Shown here: positions 1 through 13,456 of the stretch, in pieces
How positions within the stretch are numbered: the first letter of the stretch is position 1
Layout of the letters: each line of letters starts with the position of its first letter
Source of the DNA: Mesorhabditis belari
Lineage: Eukaryota; Nematoda; Chromadorea; Rhabditida; Rhabditidae
Assembly: GCA_958450365.1 (NCBI GenBank)
Contig: CAUEEP010000742.1
Location: forward strand, 1,132,001 to 1,196,000
Direction of reading: 5' to 3'
DNA: 64,000 bases
Position numbers and translations under genes: made by a program
Notes under the pieces: generated by a model
The model's database searches: none
What the model was told of the DNA's origin: nothing
The model's input: only the letters and a program-made list of their open reading frames with translations

Positions 1-237
1 AAAAATTGTAGAACAATACTTTCCCCCTTTTTGCTTATGCTTTCCAATTTTATCGCCAAAAATCTTCTCCAAAAAACAATTTGGCGCTTTTTGACAGTTT
101 TGTTGACTTGTTGACAACGAAATTTTTGTGCGTATTGCAGCTTTTGCAAAAGTAATAAACCACAAAATCCTATTTTCAAGCATCAAAAGCTCTATTTTAA
201 CAAGTATAAAGATATTTCTGATTTCTCAACTACTCAC

Positions 238-315
238 CGAATCCTCAGCATTTGCCACATAGTCCAAAATCTTTGACCACAACTCGAGTGGTAAATTCGG
301 TAAATTGGTGCCCAT
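238..315 (-). CDS. First exon of an F-box protein (gene runs off the left edge)
   Basis: The minus strand opens with an ATG at 315, nine bases after a TTTTCAG acceptor, which is the layout of a spliced-leader addition site. The 26 codons begin MGTNLPNLPLELWSKILDYV and end at a GTGAGT donor at 237. The LPxELWSKIL pattern is the core of an F-box, the Skp1-binding helix of SCF ubiquitin-ligase substrate adaptors. F-box genes are highly expanded in rhabditid nematodes. Only this exon is inside the window, so the substrate-binding domain and the true length are unknown. The F-box call is from motif recognition; the trans-splicing is an inference. Confidence 0.6.
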
Positions 316-966
316 CTTGTGTGGCTGAAAAGTTCTATATAAAGTAAAATAGAAAATTTAAAGTTGTTGAAAAAAAAAATCGTCATTTAAAATCATAAAA
401 AAAACAGAATTTTGGTTTAAAGTTTAAAATTCTAAAAGACTATAAAGCTTGACACAAAATTTGTGATTGAAAATGAAATTTGAAGAAGTTTTTAAAGCTA
501 GACAACCTCAAGAAGAACGGCTTATCAGTGAAATGTCAAAAAAATTTTAGGATCGGATAAAAACTGTCAAAAATTGAATCGCTTGCCCCTTTTTTGCGTT
601 TTTGATCCAGGAAAAGACAAAAAAAGGGCCTAAAAAAGGTTTTTTTAGGCCAAAGACGCCTGTCTGGGGAACTTATCAAAGAGAAAAAGAAGTGAACTCT
701 TTTCTTTTAGCTCTTTGTAAGTTCTTGACTTTTTTTTTTCAGGTCCACTCATTTGGTGATCGTTCCCCCCTCACTCAGCCGATCAGCCTGGCACGCACTG
801 TTGCCAAACTCATCCCCCTTTTTCTCATTTTTTTTGCACACTTCTCTTTTCCTCTCTTCCTCTTTTCCCTCCCGACTCCCGGGTGGAGATCGAACGCAAC
901 ATTTTGTGTTGCGAGACAAGATCAATGTCTGATCAAAACAGAACAAAGAAAAGGTGCCAAATACTT
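316..966. other. Intergenic, no gene supported
   Basis: AT-rich upstream region of the F-box gene. Short open frames here have no splice signals or recognisable protein. Nothing else is seen. Confidence 0.5.
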
Positions 967-1217
967 TTTGTGATTGTGAGCAAGCAGCAGCAATCAGCAG
1001 CAAGCAGCAGCAATCAGCAGCAATCAGCAGCAAGCAGCAGCAAGCAGCAGCAATCAGCAGCAATCAGCAGCAATCAGCAGCAAGCAGCAGCAAGCAGCAG
1101 CAATCAGCAGCAAGCAGCAGCAAGCAGCAGCAAGCAGCAGCAAGCAGCAGCAAGCAGCAGCAAGCAGCAGCAAGCAGCAGCAATCAGCAGCAAGCAGCAG
1201 CAAGCAGCAAGCAAGCA
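967..1217. repeat. CAG/CAAT-CAG microsatellite
   Basis: About 250 bp of CAGCAG interleaved with CAA and CAAT, forming 10-bp units such as CAGCAGCAAG and CAGCAGCAAT. Because the unit is 10 bp, the repeat is open in several frames on both strands and gives artificial Gln/Ser/Ala-rich or Leu/Ile/Cys-rich translations. No splice sites or ATG context mark it as coding. Confidence 0.9.
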
Positions 1218-1267
1218 AGAGCAATTGATTGTGAGCAAGTGAAAGCTAGATTCAGATCTAAATTCTA

Positions 1268-2080
1268 ATGCTACGAAATAAAACCTAGTTTCAAAAAGAT
1301 TGAAGCTTTTCTGTTCATTGTTTATTCATCCAGATGAGCCTTTTGATTTGATCTTTTTTTTTTTTTTAGGCAAAAAGGGAGCTACTACTTTCTTATCAAT
1401 CGGGGATGAAAATGAGGGGGAAGCCTGGCACGCCTGTTTACTTCATTCCATTCACCACAAAATCTTTGATATCACTCAAGATAACATGTTGCCAAAATTT
1501 GAATTGAATTGGAAATGATGAAAATAAAAATGGAAGTGGGGGAAATGAAACAATGGGTTTGATTTTGTTGAGAAGAAACTAAAGAAGAAACGAAAATGAT
1601 TGTAAAGATGTGAGCTCCTCCCCCACAAAGCTCTTGTTTACAATGCCCAATGGGAAGAATCATGTTCAATTTGCATTTATCTTTTCCTTCAATCAATAAT
1701 ATTTGCATTTTAAAAATTAAACATTTTAGAGTTGCCATTTTAGACATTTTTAACTGACTCCTTTCTTTTAGACATCATTAAATGAAATCCAAATTGATTT
1801 ATGATCTTGAACATTTGTGTTTATGCGTCTTTGCATAGAAATTTACACCCTCTTCTTCACCCAGACATCCCTAATGAACTGGATTTTGAGTTCAATGAGA
1901 AATAAGAAAAAGTAGCAAAGCAAAGTACTTTAAGAAGTTACCAAGATTTTAGCTGGAACACACAAAAGGCAATACGATTGGCTAAATAAGCAAAATTGAG
2001 TTTTTTGAGAATTAAACTTGAGAAACTTGTTGAATGAATTCTTCCCAAATATAGAGCTTCTATGGGGGATTTTAACAAAA
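1268..2080. other. Intergenic, no gene supported
   Basis: AT-rich sequence with only short open frames of low-complexity composition. No family, RNA gene or repeat is recognised. Confidence 0.5.
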
Positions 2081-5000
2081 AAAATGCAAATCCTGGAGCG
2101 CACGAGGGATTAAAAACCAGCTATTAATCGAAAATTCTGAAGTTTTGAACAGGGTCAATGAATAAAAAAGATCATCGCAAATTTGGTATCTAAACATGCT
2201 GAAAAAGATAATCTGCCAAACGATTCGGGCAATATGGAATGCACACAGAAAAAAAGGAACGCACGCGTGTGTGTGCGTGTGTCTCGTCTCCGGCTGGGAG
2301 GGGAACGGATGGCCAAGAGAAAGAGGTCCGCCCCTCCCCCTCCAGCCCCCCCGGCCCCTCACCCCCATGCTATCCCCCGTCTTTTTCCATCTCTACTCTC
2401 CCCGTGTTGTCCATCTTTCCCATTGGCCGAATGCCCTTTTGCGAAAACCTTCGAATCGGTGCCTTTTTCCATCCAGTCCCCTCTTTTTCCGCAACTTTTT
2501 TGCACACACACGGTTTTCTAGGCAGCCGAATACTTTCTTTTTCCCTAGTTTTTTTTTTTCGCCAAGGTGAACTCATTGGTCATCGCGAGATTTGAAAAGA
2601 AATCGAGATTGATGAGAATGATTTGAATTGCCAAAAAAACGTTGCATGCTAGCGGACTACCACTCTCAGTTTTGAGAAACGAGCCTTTTAACCACTGGCC
2701 ATATGGAACAGCTTGTTGGCAAAATCTTGGAAAATCTTGTTTTTAGGTGAAAACTTTTCCAGTGTTTACCAGAAAGCCGAGTGGATTCGTTTTTGAGCCG
2801 ACTCTGACCGAGGATTGCCCTTCTATGTTGCCAGTCCTATTGTCTGAGTCACAAGATCGGTGAGAGCCGAGTAAATTTTCGAAATTTGCAATCAAGCGAA
2901 CCAAAAACATCAATCCTGGATGTCAGGAAAGGAAATGAGAAAAAAAGAAACTGTAGATTGTAGACTATTAGATTTGCCTGGACTGACGGACTGACTAGGG
3001 TCTGAATAAATCCGTGGTCAAGGAAACAACTCTATTTAAGTGCAACTGTAGTAAGTATTGTTATTTAAACCAAAAAAAAAACGTTTCAATTAGCCAATGT
3101 GCACTCCATAATTCGTCGTTAGCGTAAAGTTTTCGCAAAATAGCAAAAGACTCATTGTGGAGCGTCGAGATCTCGATCGCGATTAGGATACCCAATAGGA
3201 TTTGCGTAACTGTTTTTTCTCTTTGGCCAACTTTTTCCTTTCTTCTCTAGATGGCCTTGACAAGATCGAAAAAAAGACGAAAATTTGCGAAAATTTAGCA
3301 CCCCCAATACAATGATTTAGGACTGCCCACGGAAAATGCGAAACAACACCCGAAATCTCGTGATTACAAAATTTTTTGCCAATTCTGGAATGCACTCAAG
3401 TGCTTTAGAGATAGAAATTTGAATTTCAGGTAAATTCAGAAAAGCTCAACTCTGCGAACCAATCTTGACCTTGTATAGCCCTTAAAATAACCTCAAAATA
3501 AAATGCTTCTGCATTTTTGGCAGTTATGGAATGCACATAGAATTAGGGGATTTAAAAAGTTAGTACTTTACTTTACTAGTACTTTTTTTCTTAAAAATGA
3601 CCCCCAGGTCCCCACCCTGGTGTATTTACTCGAGATTGCCCGGTTTTCGAAAAATTTCGATGCCTTTTCGTTTTTTCGAGATTCTCTTTTTTTTTCTGGC
3701 TGGCTAGCCAACCCTCCGACCAGTTGACCGCTAAAGAAAAAACTTGGAAATGGCCGACGAAAAAAAGAACAAATAGACGTGAATCGCCGAGTCAAGTCGA
3801 AGTGAGGAAAAGGACTACAGGGAGAAAAAAAAACACAAAAACGCAAAAACGACGAAGAACAGCTGGCCTGAATGAATTTTGGAACGCACGAAACGCAATG
3901 GAACGATTGAAGCATTTTTTTTGAGTGAATTGCAAGATTTTACATTATTGAACCCTGAGATAGCTGAATATTTTTAGTTTTTTTTTTTTCAAACGCTATA
4001 ATTTAGCCAAAAATAATTGCCAGATTCCCTTGTGCGTTCCATAGTTTCCAAAAAGCGAAAAATTAGCCAAATAACTTTTTTCGTGGCTAGGAAAAATCCC
4101 GATTCAGAAAAAAAAGGGAAATAGAGGAAACCTCGAAAAAAGCAAAACCTTTTCTTTGATCACCCCATATTAAGTGGTGAGCTCCAGGAAAGCCAAAAAA
4201 ATACGAATCTTTTCGAAAAAGAATGGGGAAGTTGGATAAATATTGCACAACTCGGAGCAACACTCAACAAAAAAAAAACGAAAAGTTTCGAAAACAATGC
4301 AAAAAAAGCAAAAGCTGAAGATCAGCACAGAATTTTCGATAAGAAAAAACACAAAAACAGCTAAATTCTTGTGGTCGAGCGTTTAAAATTCGTTTAGTGA
4401 GGAAATCTTGAGAGCTGTATTCTAGCAGCAGATTTATTGTTGCGTTTTGCAAAAAATAACAGTACTAGTACACGTTGTGCGCTCCAGCTTACAAGATTCG
4501 ATCGAAAAAATCGCAAAATTCCTCTGTAAAACCGGTTTTTACGACCCAGTCCCAAAAGTTGAATGAGGAGTGTCGTTTTTTTTGTGATCTGCTCAAAATG
4601 CATGATGCAACTAGGGTTGTAGGGACCAAATTGTTGCCAAAGTTTATGAGAAAAGAGAAAGAATCAAACAAATTGGTAAAGATCCCCGTTTCCAATCAGA
4701 AAAAACGGCTTTAATGAGACAAAAGGACTTCGAGACGATTTACCCAAAATTTGACAAAAAAAGGTTTAAAAATTTTTCACGAAACCCCATTTTGGAGCTC
4801 ACAAGACAATTTAGGGAAAAGATTTTTGAAGAAATCAATTTTTTTTCGGATTTTCGAACACCTTGTCCCTTGATGAGTAATGCAGCCTCTTTTGGAAAGG
4901 GCCGCCCCTTTCCAAAAGATTTTATCGCAACAATTTTTAGGCTACAAAAAAGGAATTGAAAATTCTGGTAAACATTGAAGATTGAAGACTAAGGAGAAAA

Positions 5001-5960
5001 GAAAAAGGATATTCTGTTAAGAGTTAAGTGAAGAATTCAGGGCTGAACAGATTTCAAGCCTAAAAGGACGGTGTTAACCATGAATAACTAAATTTCTGTT
5101 AGTTATGGAGCGCACGCTATCATCATTTGAGGGATTTGATCGAAAAAGTAAAAAAGTGCATATCCCAGCCTAGCCCATCACCATCAACACCACCCAGTCA
5201 ACTCATTTCTCACCAAGGGGAGCGCCTGTTTCGAGATCAAGTCCCATCCAATGTTCAATCTTGGAACTCACCAGAGGGGGAAATTGGGAAATGTGAGAGA
5301 TTGCAGAGATTTCCGGGAAGTGACTAGGAGAACACAAACTGCAACCACCTGGCCCCACGCCAAGTGCCGTCTAGCCGGATTTTTTCACAAATCAAAATGA
5401 TTTTTGATTTTTAAATTCGTCTATCAATAATTACATTTGATTTTATCGGAAATTAAAGATGAAATCGGGTTTTCAGGTCAGCTTCAACCTTTAGTGTCTC
5501 ATGTGTTTTTGATTTAATTCGAAAATTCGATCTGGATTCTTTAACGGACAGACGGACAGACGAACAGACGGACAGACGGACAGACGGACAGACGGACAGA
5601 CGGACAGACGGACAGACGGACAGACGAACAGACGGACAAGACACCTTTTATATATAGTAGATTACAAAAAAAACCAGATAAGAAAGGCCAGGAATACCGC
5701 ACAAAAGAAAAAGAGGAAAAATTGGCCCGGGTTCAAGGTGTCTGGCTTGGTCGAAACGATTGGCAGTTCGAAGGGGGAAGAGAGAGACAAAAACGCGGAA
5801 AGGAAAACTTTTGGCAGACATTGGAGAAATACTGGAACGCACAGAGGCTGCAGACACAAAAAGAAAACCAAAAGCATCAAAAAAAAAATTTTTTTCGTAA
5901 AATTTCGAAAAAGCGACTCATGAGAGAGATCGCGTGCGCTCCAGATAGGGGGAATTTGAA
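2081..5960. other. Gene-free block carrying motif cluster A
   Basis: No exon can be supported in this block. What it does contain is a short sequence of the form [A/C]TGGAnnGCAC repeated in both orientations. Clear copies are near 2092, 2233, 3094 (reverse), 3384, 3525, 3879, 4031 (reverse), 4477 (reverse), 5104, 5831 and 5934 (reverse), with variants CTGGATGTCA near 2909 and TGGAGCGTCG near 3155. Spacing is roughly 100-700 bp. Most copies follow an AT-rich stretch, often with TTTTGGCA or TTTTGCCA about 10-20 bp upstream. The function is unknown. Confidence 0.6.
5545..5637. repeat. 8-bp minisatellite (GGACAGAC)n
   Basis: About eleven tandem copies of GGACAGAC with two GAACAGAC variants. The minus-strand open frame of repeating Ser-Val-Arg-Leu/Pro is an artefact of the repeat. 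Confidence 0.9.
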
Positions 5961-6263
5961 AGAGAGACTTTTTGGGCAACTATCCCGGTTTATACAGACG
6001 AAGAGAGTCTGGCTCAAAGGCTATTGAATTCTCGACTCGGTCAAATAAATTGGAAAAGCTGGAAAAGCTCGAATCGATGAGCTATATTGGTAGCTGGGCA
6101 TTGTAAAGTCGGAAATGAATGCTATGTGACTGTTGTGTCAATGTATTACACTGTACAGCGGGCTCTATGGTTTGTGCTCATATGGTTGTATGATTCAGTT
6201 TTTGATTTGGCTTTGGCTTTCAATAATAATCACAGTACTGTGACATTGAAGCGTTCAAAAGTT

Positions 6264-6372
6264 GCATTCTGGAATGGTTATGGATGTATTCTGGAATTGT
6301 AATGGTTGTATTCTGAAATTGTAATGGATGTATTGTTATGAATGTATTCTGGAATTGTAATGGATGTAAATC
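6264..6372. repeat. Short tandem repeat, unit about 27-30 bp
   Basis: Degenerate copies of 'tattctggaattgtaatgg' separated by 'atg' or 'ttg', at least four units. No coding content is seen. Confidence 0.7.
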
Positions 6373-7306
6373 ACTCACTTAGGACGTAATCATCTAAATG
6401 TCTCACCAATTTTCTTAAAGTAATCCATTTCCTGGATCAATTTTTCGAAAACTGAAATAGTTTCAGGGAAAAGAAATTAAGGCTTATCAGTGTGGTTCCA
6501 AAAAAAAAATGAAAAATGAAAAATGAAAAATCTGATGTCAAAAAAAGAAAAACGAGTGGGCTGGGTTCCAAGGAAAAATTTTCTTTTTTCAATTTTGATA
6601 ATAAAAAGTACTGGCGCCAATTTCTTCTGGCTAAAGTGATAAAAATAAAAAATATTCAATTAATATCAAACCTTTCCAAGTCTCACCGGAAATGCTTATA
6701 GTTTAATGACGGAATCTTTCTCTAAAAAGCACTTTCGTCACTTTTCGTGTTGTACTTCGTGCTCTCAAGTTTTACAAGCACTCATTTTCTGGTGCAAGGT
6801 TCAAAGCCCAAAATATGATCACTTGATTGCGTATTTTAGAGCTGTAGGCAATAGTTAAACAAGCCTTTTAAAGCTATGAGCAATCCTAAGCTAGAGATCA
6901 ACTCTTGATCCATTGATAGATTTTATTTAAAATCAACCTCTCAAACTTTTCGATTACACTATTTTTATCTGATTAGATACGTAATCTGAGAGATTAAACA
7001 GATAAAAAGAAACCGATAGTTTCCTTTCAGATCGATTACCTAAAGAAAGAAGAAAAACGCTAATCGCCTAATTTTGAGTGAAATCTTTTTCTTTCGGTCA
7101 AACACAAAGGGAAAGGTGCTAAGTGTGGAGGGAATCTTAAGGAAAGAAAGATTACAATCTTAATTCTTTTACCCATCTTTCTTTCGTCTTTTGCCTAAAA
7201 AGGTTACTTTCTTCAATATTGGCACAAAAAGTGAATGTTTTTATGGACCGGCTCTGCGAAGAGTGAAAGTTTAATGGATTCGAAAAAAAAATTGAGAATT
7301 TGACGG
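6373..7306. other. Intergenic, no gene supported
   Basis: AT-rich sequence. No exons, RNA genes or transposon ends are recognised. Confidence 0.5.
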
Positions 7307-7311
7307 CTAGT

Positions 7312-7520
7312 GCTCCTGGTACTCGTACTCAGTTGTACTAGTGTACAGTTGAGTACGAGTACTAGTAGGGCACAGTTTAGTACGAGTACTAGTAGGGTAC
7401 AGTTCAGTACGAGTGATACTAGTGTACAGCTGAGTACGAGTAATACCAGAGTACAGCTGAGTACGAGTACTACTAGTGTACAGTTGAGTACGAGTACTAC
7501 TAGAGTACAGTTGAGTTACA
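7312..7520. repeat. Tandem repeat built on GTACTAGTGTACAG / GAGTACGAGTACT
   Basis: About seven degenerate units of roughly 30 bp, each holding the near-palindromic pieces ACTAGT and GAGTACGAGTACT. Both strands therefore read as Thr/Ser/Gln-rich repeats, which explains the opposing open frames here. Confidence 0.85.
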
Positions 7521-8281
7521 GTAACCGATAAAATACTGTACAACAAGCCAATTCCAAAGTTGAAAAGGTGCAGTTTATGCTCTCAAAAAGCGTAAACTCA
7601 GCCTTTCTGGTGTGATTCTCATTTTTCTTACCAAAGCATCATAAGAAAAGTGTTTTTTTTTTTCCTTTCATAACTGTCATATAAACGTTTCTGTTTCCCT
7701 TATTCATTCCACAAATCCTTTATGCAAAATTTTCCCCAAAAAGACAAAGACTTTGTTCAGAATTGCTGTGAAAGACACAAGCAAACGCAAAAATAACATC
7801 TGGCGGTTCAATAAAAACGAAATTTTTGTCATTTTTTAGATTTCCTAAAGCTGAGCAAATAATGGCTACTTTTTTTTTCAGCAACAATGAGTAAATTTGT
7901 GGGGGTGGCTGAGCCTAGGGGACCTGAAAGAGCTGAGAATGATGTGGTTTGGCATTTAGTTTAGATACGAAAATAAGTATAAGCCGAAAAATAAATATAT
8001 CTAAGCCTATGTACTCGTTTATAGATGTTATTATATTTGATCTCTAGATTTCAAAAACCTGGTATGCTAATTTTGGAATTCATTGAGTGCTCATAAGGAT
8101 TATTATCGGCCCTAGGCCAATCCGGTACTCAAAATGGAGAGGACAGGTACTAGACGAGCCTAATTATGGCATCAGCACTTGAATATGTAGATGAATATGT
8201 GAAATTGTGAATGCTTGGAAGTGTCCAGGCTTCACCCTAGCCTACTGTAGGTTTCAAGTACCCGGGAACACTTTTTGTTTC
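7521..8281. other. Intergenic, no gene supported
   Basis: Sequence between the GTAC repeat and the satellite array. Nothing recognised. Confidence 0.5.
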
Positions 8282-9045
8282 ACGAGATTGAGATCAAAAC
8301 AAACTGTTTGGATATTCCATGCCCTGAATGTTAAATCTAGCAGGTCCTAAAACTCCAAAATTGATAGCCAAACAAAGCTGCCTAAATCTTCTTCACGTTA
8401 TGTGTATTCACTCTAGTGATTCCCAATTCATCGTGTACGATACAAACTATTTGGATATTCGATGCCCTGAATGTGAAATCTAGCAAGTCCTAAAACTTCA
8501 AAATTGACGCTAGGCTTAGATTCTCAAAATCTTCTTCACTTGATGTGTATTCACCCCAGTGATTCCCAATTCATTGAGATCAAAACAAACTGTTTGGATA
8601 TTCCTTGTCCTGAATGTTTAATCTAGCAAGTCCTAAAACTCCAAAATTGATAGCCAAACAAAGCTGCCTAAAACTTCTTCACGTTATGTGTATTCACTCT
8701 AGTGATTCCCAATTCATCGTGTACGATACAAACTATTTGGATATTCGATGCCCTGAATGTGAAATCTAGCAAGTCCTAAAACTTCAAAATTGACGATAGG
8801 CTTAGATGCTCAAAATCTTCTTCACGTTATGTGTATTCACTATAGTGACTCCCTATTCATCGAGATCAACACAGACTGTTTGGAATATTCCTTGTCCTGA
8901 ATGTTTAATCTAGCAAGTCCTAAAACTCCAAAATTGATAGCCAAACAAAGCTGCCTAAATCTTCTTCACGTTATGTCTATTCACTCTAGTGATTCCCAAT
9001 TCATCGAGTATGATACAAACTATTTGGATATTCCTTGCCCTGAAA
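8282..9045 (-). repeat. Satellite array, left part (about 5 units, reverse orientation)
   Basis: About five tandem units of ~145 bp, each containing 'tctagcaagtcctaaaac', 'ttcttcacgttatgtgtatt' and 'gtgattcccaattcat'. The units face the opposite way to the larger array at 11.0-16.2 kb, so the two arrays form a large inverted pair around a 2-kb spacer. Confidence 0.9.
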
Positions 9046-11040
9046 AATTGTTAAAATAGCCACCAATCTATTAAGCATATTTAATTACCTCAGAATAGAT
9101 AAAAGCTATCAATACAACGACTCAAAACATTAAATCTCACTAAGCCAGGATAAAAGTGGCCCCTCCCAACCACCAACATACCCAGTCTTGATTGTTTTCT
9201 TTTAGTTTCACGAGAAAATTTCCCTAGCAGACAGGGAAACAGTCGGGGGCTCTAAAAGCGTGTCAATGTCACCCTCAATCTCTTCCCTATATCTTTACCT
9301 GTCTGTCTGTCTTTTCTTTTTGAGATCCCAATCTCTTTATGCCTTCAGGCGTCTTTGGGAATCTCTAACGATCTCGGTTTACCTTTCCTTTTAAAATTTT
9401 CACACACACACAGATCATCGATCAATTCTTTTCAAAAAAAAACCCCAGCTCTGCAACAAAAAGTCTCTGCAAAAGTTTGAAATCAATCTAATTTAAAACC
9501 TGAAAAAGATTCAATTCTAACACTGTGGAAAATAAAGGTTGGATTACGGTAGTTTTTCTCTAAAAAATTTCCTGAAAGGAAGGCTTCTTTTTGAATTTAG
9601 CCAATCAACAAATCCAACTTTGAGTGTTTTTTTTTAACAAAAAAAGATCTCATTATCTGGACGATCGCAGATTCGTTTTATTTATAGGGTTTTCCTCTCT
9701 GGTCAAACTTTATGACTATCCCCTTGCATTGTCTCAAATCTGATTGTGGGGATGGAGGACATTATCTGACTCGCTTTTGATCGTAAAAATCGCCTCGTTG
9801 TTCCTCACCTCGTTCATTAAAATCTCAGCCAGCTAGGCTCCGATGAGGGACTTGCGGAAAATTTTATTCAAATTTTAAGGGAAATCAATCGAGTCTATTT
9901 AAAAAGAACCTGAATAGAACCCTGAGCTTTGTCCAGATTCAAGCTCAAGACTTGGCTGGCCTAGTCAAAAATAGCAACCAAAAGCCTGACTTGGCTTGAC
10001 GGCAAATCAAATCTGATCTGCCCGTAAAATCTGATTCATTAGATTTATCAGCTTTTGGTTTTCTTTAACCTAATGAAGTCCGGTTTTTTAAAATTTTCAA
10101 ATGAGCACACTAATCTAAAAGCAATCAATCACTGCCAAAATCTTCAAATTCAAAAAATTTCCCCTCCGAGAAGGAAAAAGTTTTCGAGAGACAAAAAAAG
10201 GCAAAAAAAAAAAGTTGCCGGGTGTCCGCAGGAAAATCTCATTTTTTTGCCTTTTCCCTTTTTTTTCATTTCGAGATTCGTTTTTCTTTCCCATTTTTTC
10301 ACTTTTCCTCCTCCACCCCCGTACAGACGACCTTCACGGCCCACATATGATACCGTCTCAAAAAAAGGAAAATTTTAGTGCCGAACTGGGGAAAAAAAAC
10401 TTTTCCCAGGGTTCTTAAAGCTTAGATTATCTACTTTAGAAGATTTGATTTTCAAATCATTCAAAAGAATCAGAGTGGGTAAAAAGCAAAGCACGGCATT
10501 CATTTGAATGCGGCGAGAAGTTTTTCTTCTTTCCAACCAGCCATGATTCACAAATGATCGCTAAAAAAAGCAACCATTGAGAACATTGGACATGCAGATT
10601 TTGAACACAAATCAAAAATCGGGTTAATTAAATGAAAACTATTTTTAAGTCTTAGAGAGCCTTTTAGAAGACGAATTTTGTTGCTTGTTGTGTATGCAAA
10701 TCGACAAGGTCACTCACAAGAGTACCAAATCGATAACACTGTGATGCAACTGCAACAAATCATTCATTTAGACTGAACCGTATCAAATCTTGACATTGAG
10801 AAGTTTCATTGATATTATTGGATTGTTATGTATTATCATGTTGATGAATTATTTTTCTCTTTGGGATCTTTTCCCTGGCTGACTTGTCAATTTGCTCCGT
10901 GTATTTGATTAAGTTGAGTGTTGCCTTGTTGTCTTGCTTGCTGTCTTACTGCCTTGCTCTCTTGCTATCCAAAAGTTCCCAGAGAAAGTTTGGGAATCAC
11001 TGGAATGAACGCACTTAAGGTAAAGAAAATTCAGTTATTT
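9046..11040. other. Spacer between the opposed satellite arrays
   Basis: Two kilobases of mostly single-copy AT-rich sequence separating the two satellite orientations. Open frames near 10.0-10.4 kb have no splice sites or known domain. No transposon ends are recognised. Confidence 0.5.
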
Positions 11041-13456
11041 TTGTTTAGCTACCAATTTTGCAGTTTTAGAACTTGCTAGATCTAGCATTCAGGGCATGGA
11101 AGATCCAAACAATTTGTGTTGATCTCAATGAATTGGAAATCACTGGAATGAATACCCATAACGTGAAGAAGATTTTCAGCATCTAAGCTTAGTTATCAAT
11201 TTTGGAGTTTTAGGACTTGCCAGATTTAACATTCAGGGCATGGAATATCCAAATACTTCGTATCGTACTCGATGAATTGGGAATCACTGGAGTGAATACA
11301 CATCAAGTGAAGAAGTTTTTGAGCATCTAAGCCTAGCGTCAATTTTGAAGTTTTAGGACTTGCTAGATCAAAGATTCAGTGCATGGGATATTCAAACAGT
11401 TTGTCTTGATCTCAATGAATTGGGAATCACTAGAGTGAATACACATAACGTGAAGAATATGTGAAGCATCTAAGCCTATCGGCAATTTTGAAATTTTAGG
11501 ACTTGTTAGATTAAACATTTAAGGCATGGATCATCCAAACAGTTTGTGTTGATGTCAATGAATTGTGAATCACTGGGGTGAATACACATCAAGTGAAGAA
11601 GATTTAAGCATCTTTTGTAGCTATCAAGTTTAAAGTTTTAGGACTTGGTCAATTTAACATTCAGAACACGGAATATCTAAACAGTTTGTATCGAACTAGT
11701 TGACTTGGGAATCACTAGAGTGAATACACATCACGTGAAGAAGATATTGAGCATCTAAGCCTAGCGTCAATTTTGAAGTTTTAGGACTTGCTAGATTAAA
11801 CATTTAAGGCATGGAACATCCAAACAGTTTGTGTTGATGTCAATGAATTGTGAATCACTGGGGTGAATACACATCAAGTGAAGAAGATTTAAGCATCTTT
11901 TGTAGCTATCAAGTTTAAAGTTTTAGGACTTGGTCAATTTAACATTCAGAACACGGAATATCTAAACAGTTTGTATCGAACTAGTTGACTTGGGAATCAC
12001 TAGAGTGAATACACATCACGTGAAGAAGATATTGAGCATCTAAGCCTAGCGTCAATTTTGAAGTTTTAGGACTTGCTAGATTAAACATTTAAGGCATGGA
12101 ACATCCAAAAAGTTTGTGTTGATCTCAATGAATTGGGAATCACTGGTGTGAACGCACTTAATCTAAAGAAGATACGAGCATCATAGCATAGCTAGCAATT
12201 ATGAAGTTTTAGGACTTGCTAGATCAAAGATTCAGTGCATGGGATATTCAAACAGTTTGTGTTGTACTCGAGGAATTGGGTATCACTGGAATGAATACGC
12301 ATAACGTGAAGAAGATTTTGAGCCTCTAAGCCTAGCGCCAATTTTGGAGTTTTAGGACTTGCTAGATTAAACATTCAGGGCATGGAATATTGAAACAGTT
12401 TGTCTTGTACTCGAGGAATTGGGAATCACTGGAATGAATACGCATAACGTGAAGAAGATTTTGAGCACCTTTGTTTAGCCATCAAATTTGAAGTTTTAGG
12501 ACTTGCTAGATTAAACATTCAAGGCATAGAATATCCAAATAGTTTGTGTTGATCTCAATGAATTGGGAATCACTGGAGTGAGGGCACTTAATGTAAAGAA
12601 GTTTTAGGCTGCTTTGTTTAGCTATTAATTTGGAGGTTTTAGGACATGCTAGATCTAGCATTCAGGGCATGAAATATCCAAACAATTTGTATCGTACACG
12701 ATGTATTGGGAATCACTGGAATGAACGCACTTAATGTAAAGAAGGCATGAACATCTAAGCTTAGCGTGAATTTTAAGGCTTTAGGACTTGGTCAATTTAA
12801 CATTCAGAACACGGAATATCTAAACAGTTTGTATCGTACTCGTTGACTTGGGAATCACTAGAGTGAATACACATAACGTGAAGAAGAAGGTAAAGAAGAT
12901 ACGAGCATCTAAGCTTAGCTAGCAATTATGAAGTTTTAGGACTTTTTAGATTTAAAATCCAGGGCAAGGAATATCCAAATAGTTTGCATCGCTCTCGATG
13001 AATTGGGAATCACTAGAGTGAATACACATAACGTGAAGAAGATTCAAGCGCCTAGCCATGAAATTTGAGTTTTAGGACTTGCTAGATTTAACATTAAGGA
13101 CAAGGAATATCCAAACAGTTTGTATGGTACTCGATGAATTGGGAGTTACTATAGTGAATACACATAACGTGAAGAAGATTTTGAGCATCTAAGCCTATCG
13201 TCAATTTTGAAGTTTTAGGACTTGCTAGATTTCAGATTCAGGGCATGGAATATCCAAATAGTTTGTTTTGATCTCAACGAACTGGGAAACACTGGAGTGA
13301 ACGCACCTAATGCAAAGAAGTTTTAGGCAACTTTGTTTGGCTATCAATTTTGGAGTTTTAGGACTTGCTAGATTAAACATTCAGGACAAGGAATATCCAA
13401 ACAGTTTGTTTTGATCTCAATGAATTGGGAATCACTGGAGTGAATACACATACCGT
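11041..13456 (+). repeat. Satellite array, right part 1 (about 16 units)
   Basis: About sixteen tandem ~145-bp units. Best-conserved blocks are 'gttttaggacttgctaga' and 'aattgggaatcactggagtg', followed by 'aatacacataacgtgaagaag'. A two-unit block of about 285 bp (with 'cattcagaacacggaatatc' in one half) is duplicated almost exactly at about 11.51 and 11.80 kb and recurs near 15.3 kb. This is a simple higher-order repeat and implies recent unequal exchange. Confidence 0.9.

Noticed and set aside
967..1217. CRISPR-like array
   Set aside because: Repeat and spacer are not distinguishable, the unit is 10 bp and the context is eukaryotic.
883..1268. Poly-Gln/Ser/Ala open frames of about 120 aa
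   Set aside because: They are produced by the 10-bp CAG-type microsatellite, which is open in several frames; there are no splice signals or protein context.
2183..2595. Overlapping Pro-rich open frames
   Set aside because: Low-complexity pyrimidine-rich sequence, open in three frames at once, with no exon structure.
5453..5644. Repeating Pro-Ser-Val-Arg-Leu frame
   Set aside because: Artefact of the 8-bp GGACAGAC minisatellite.
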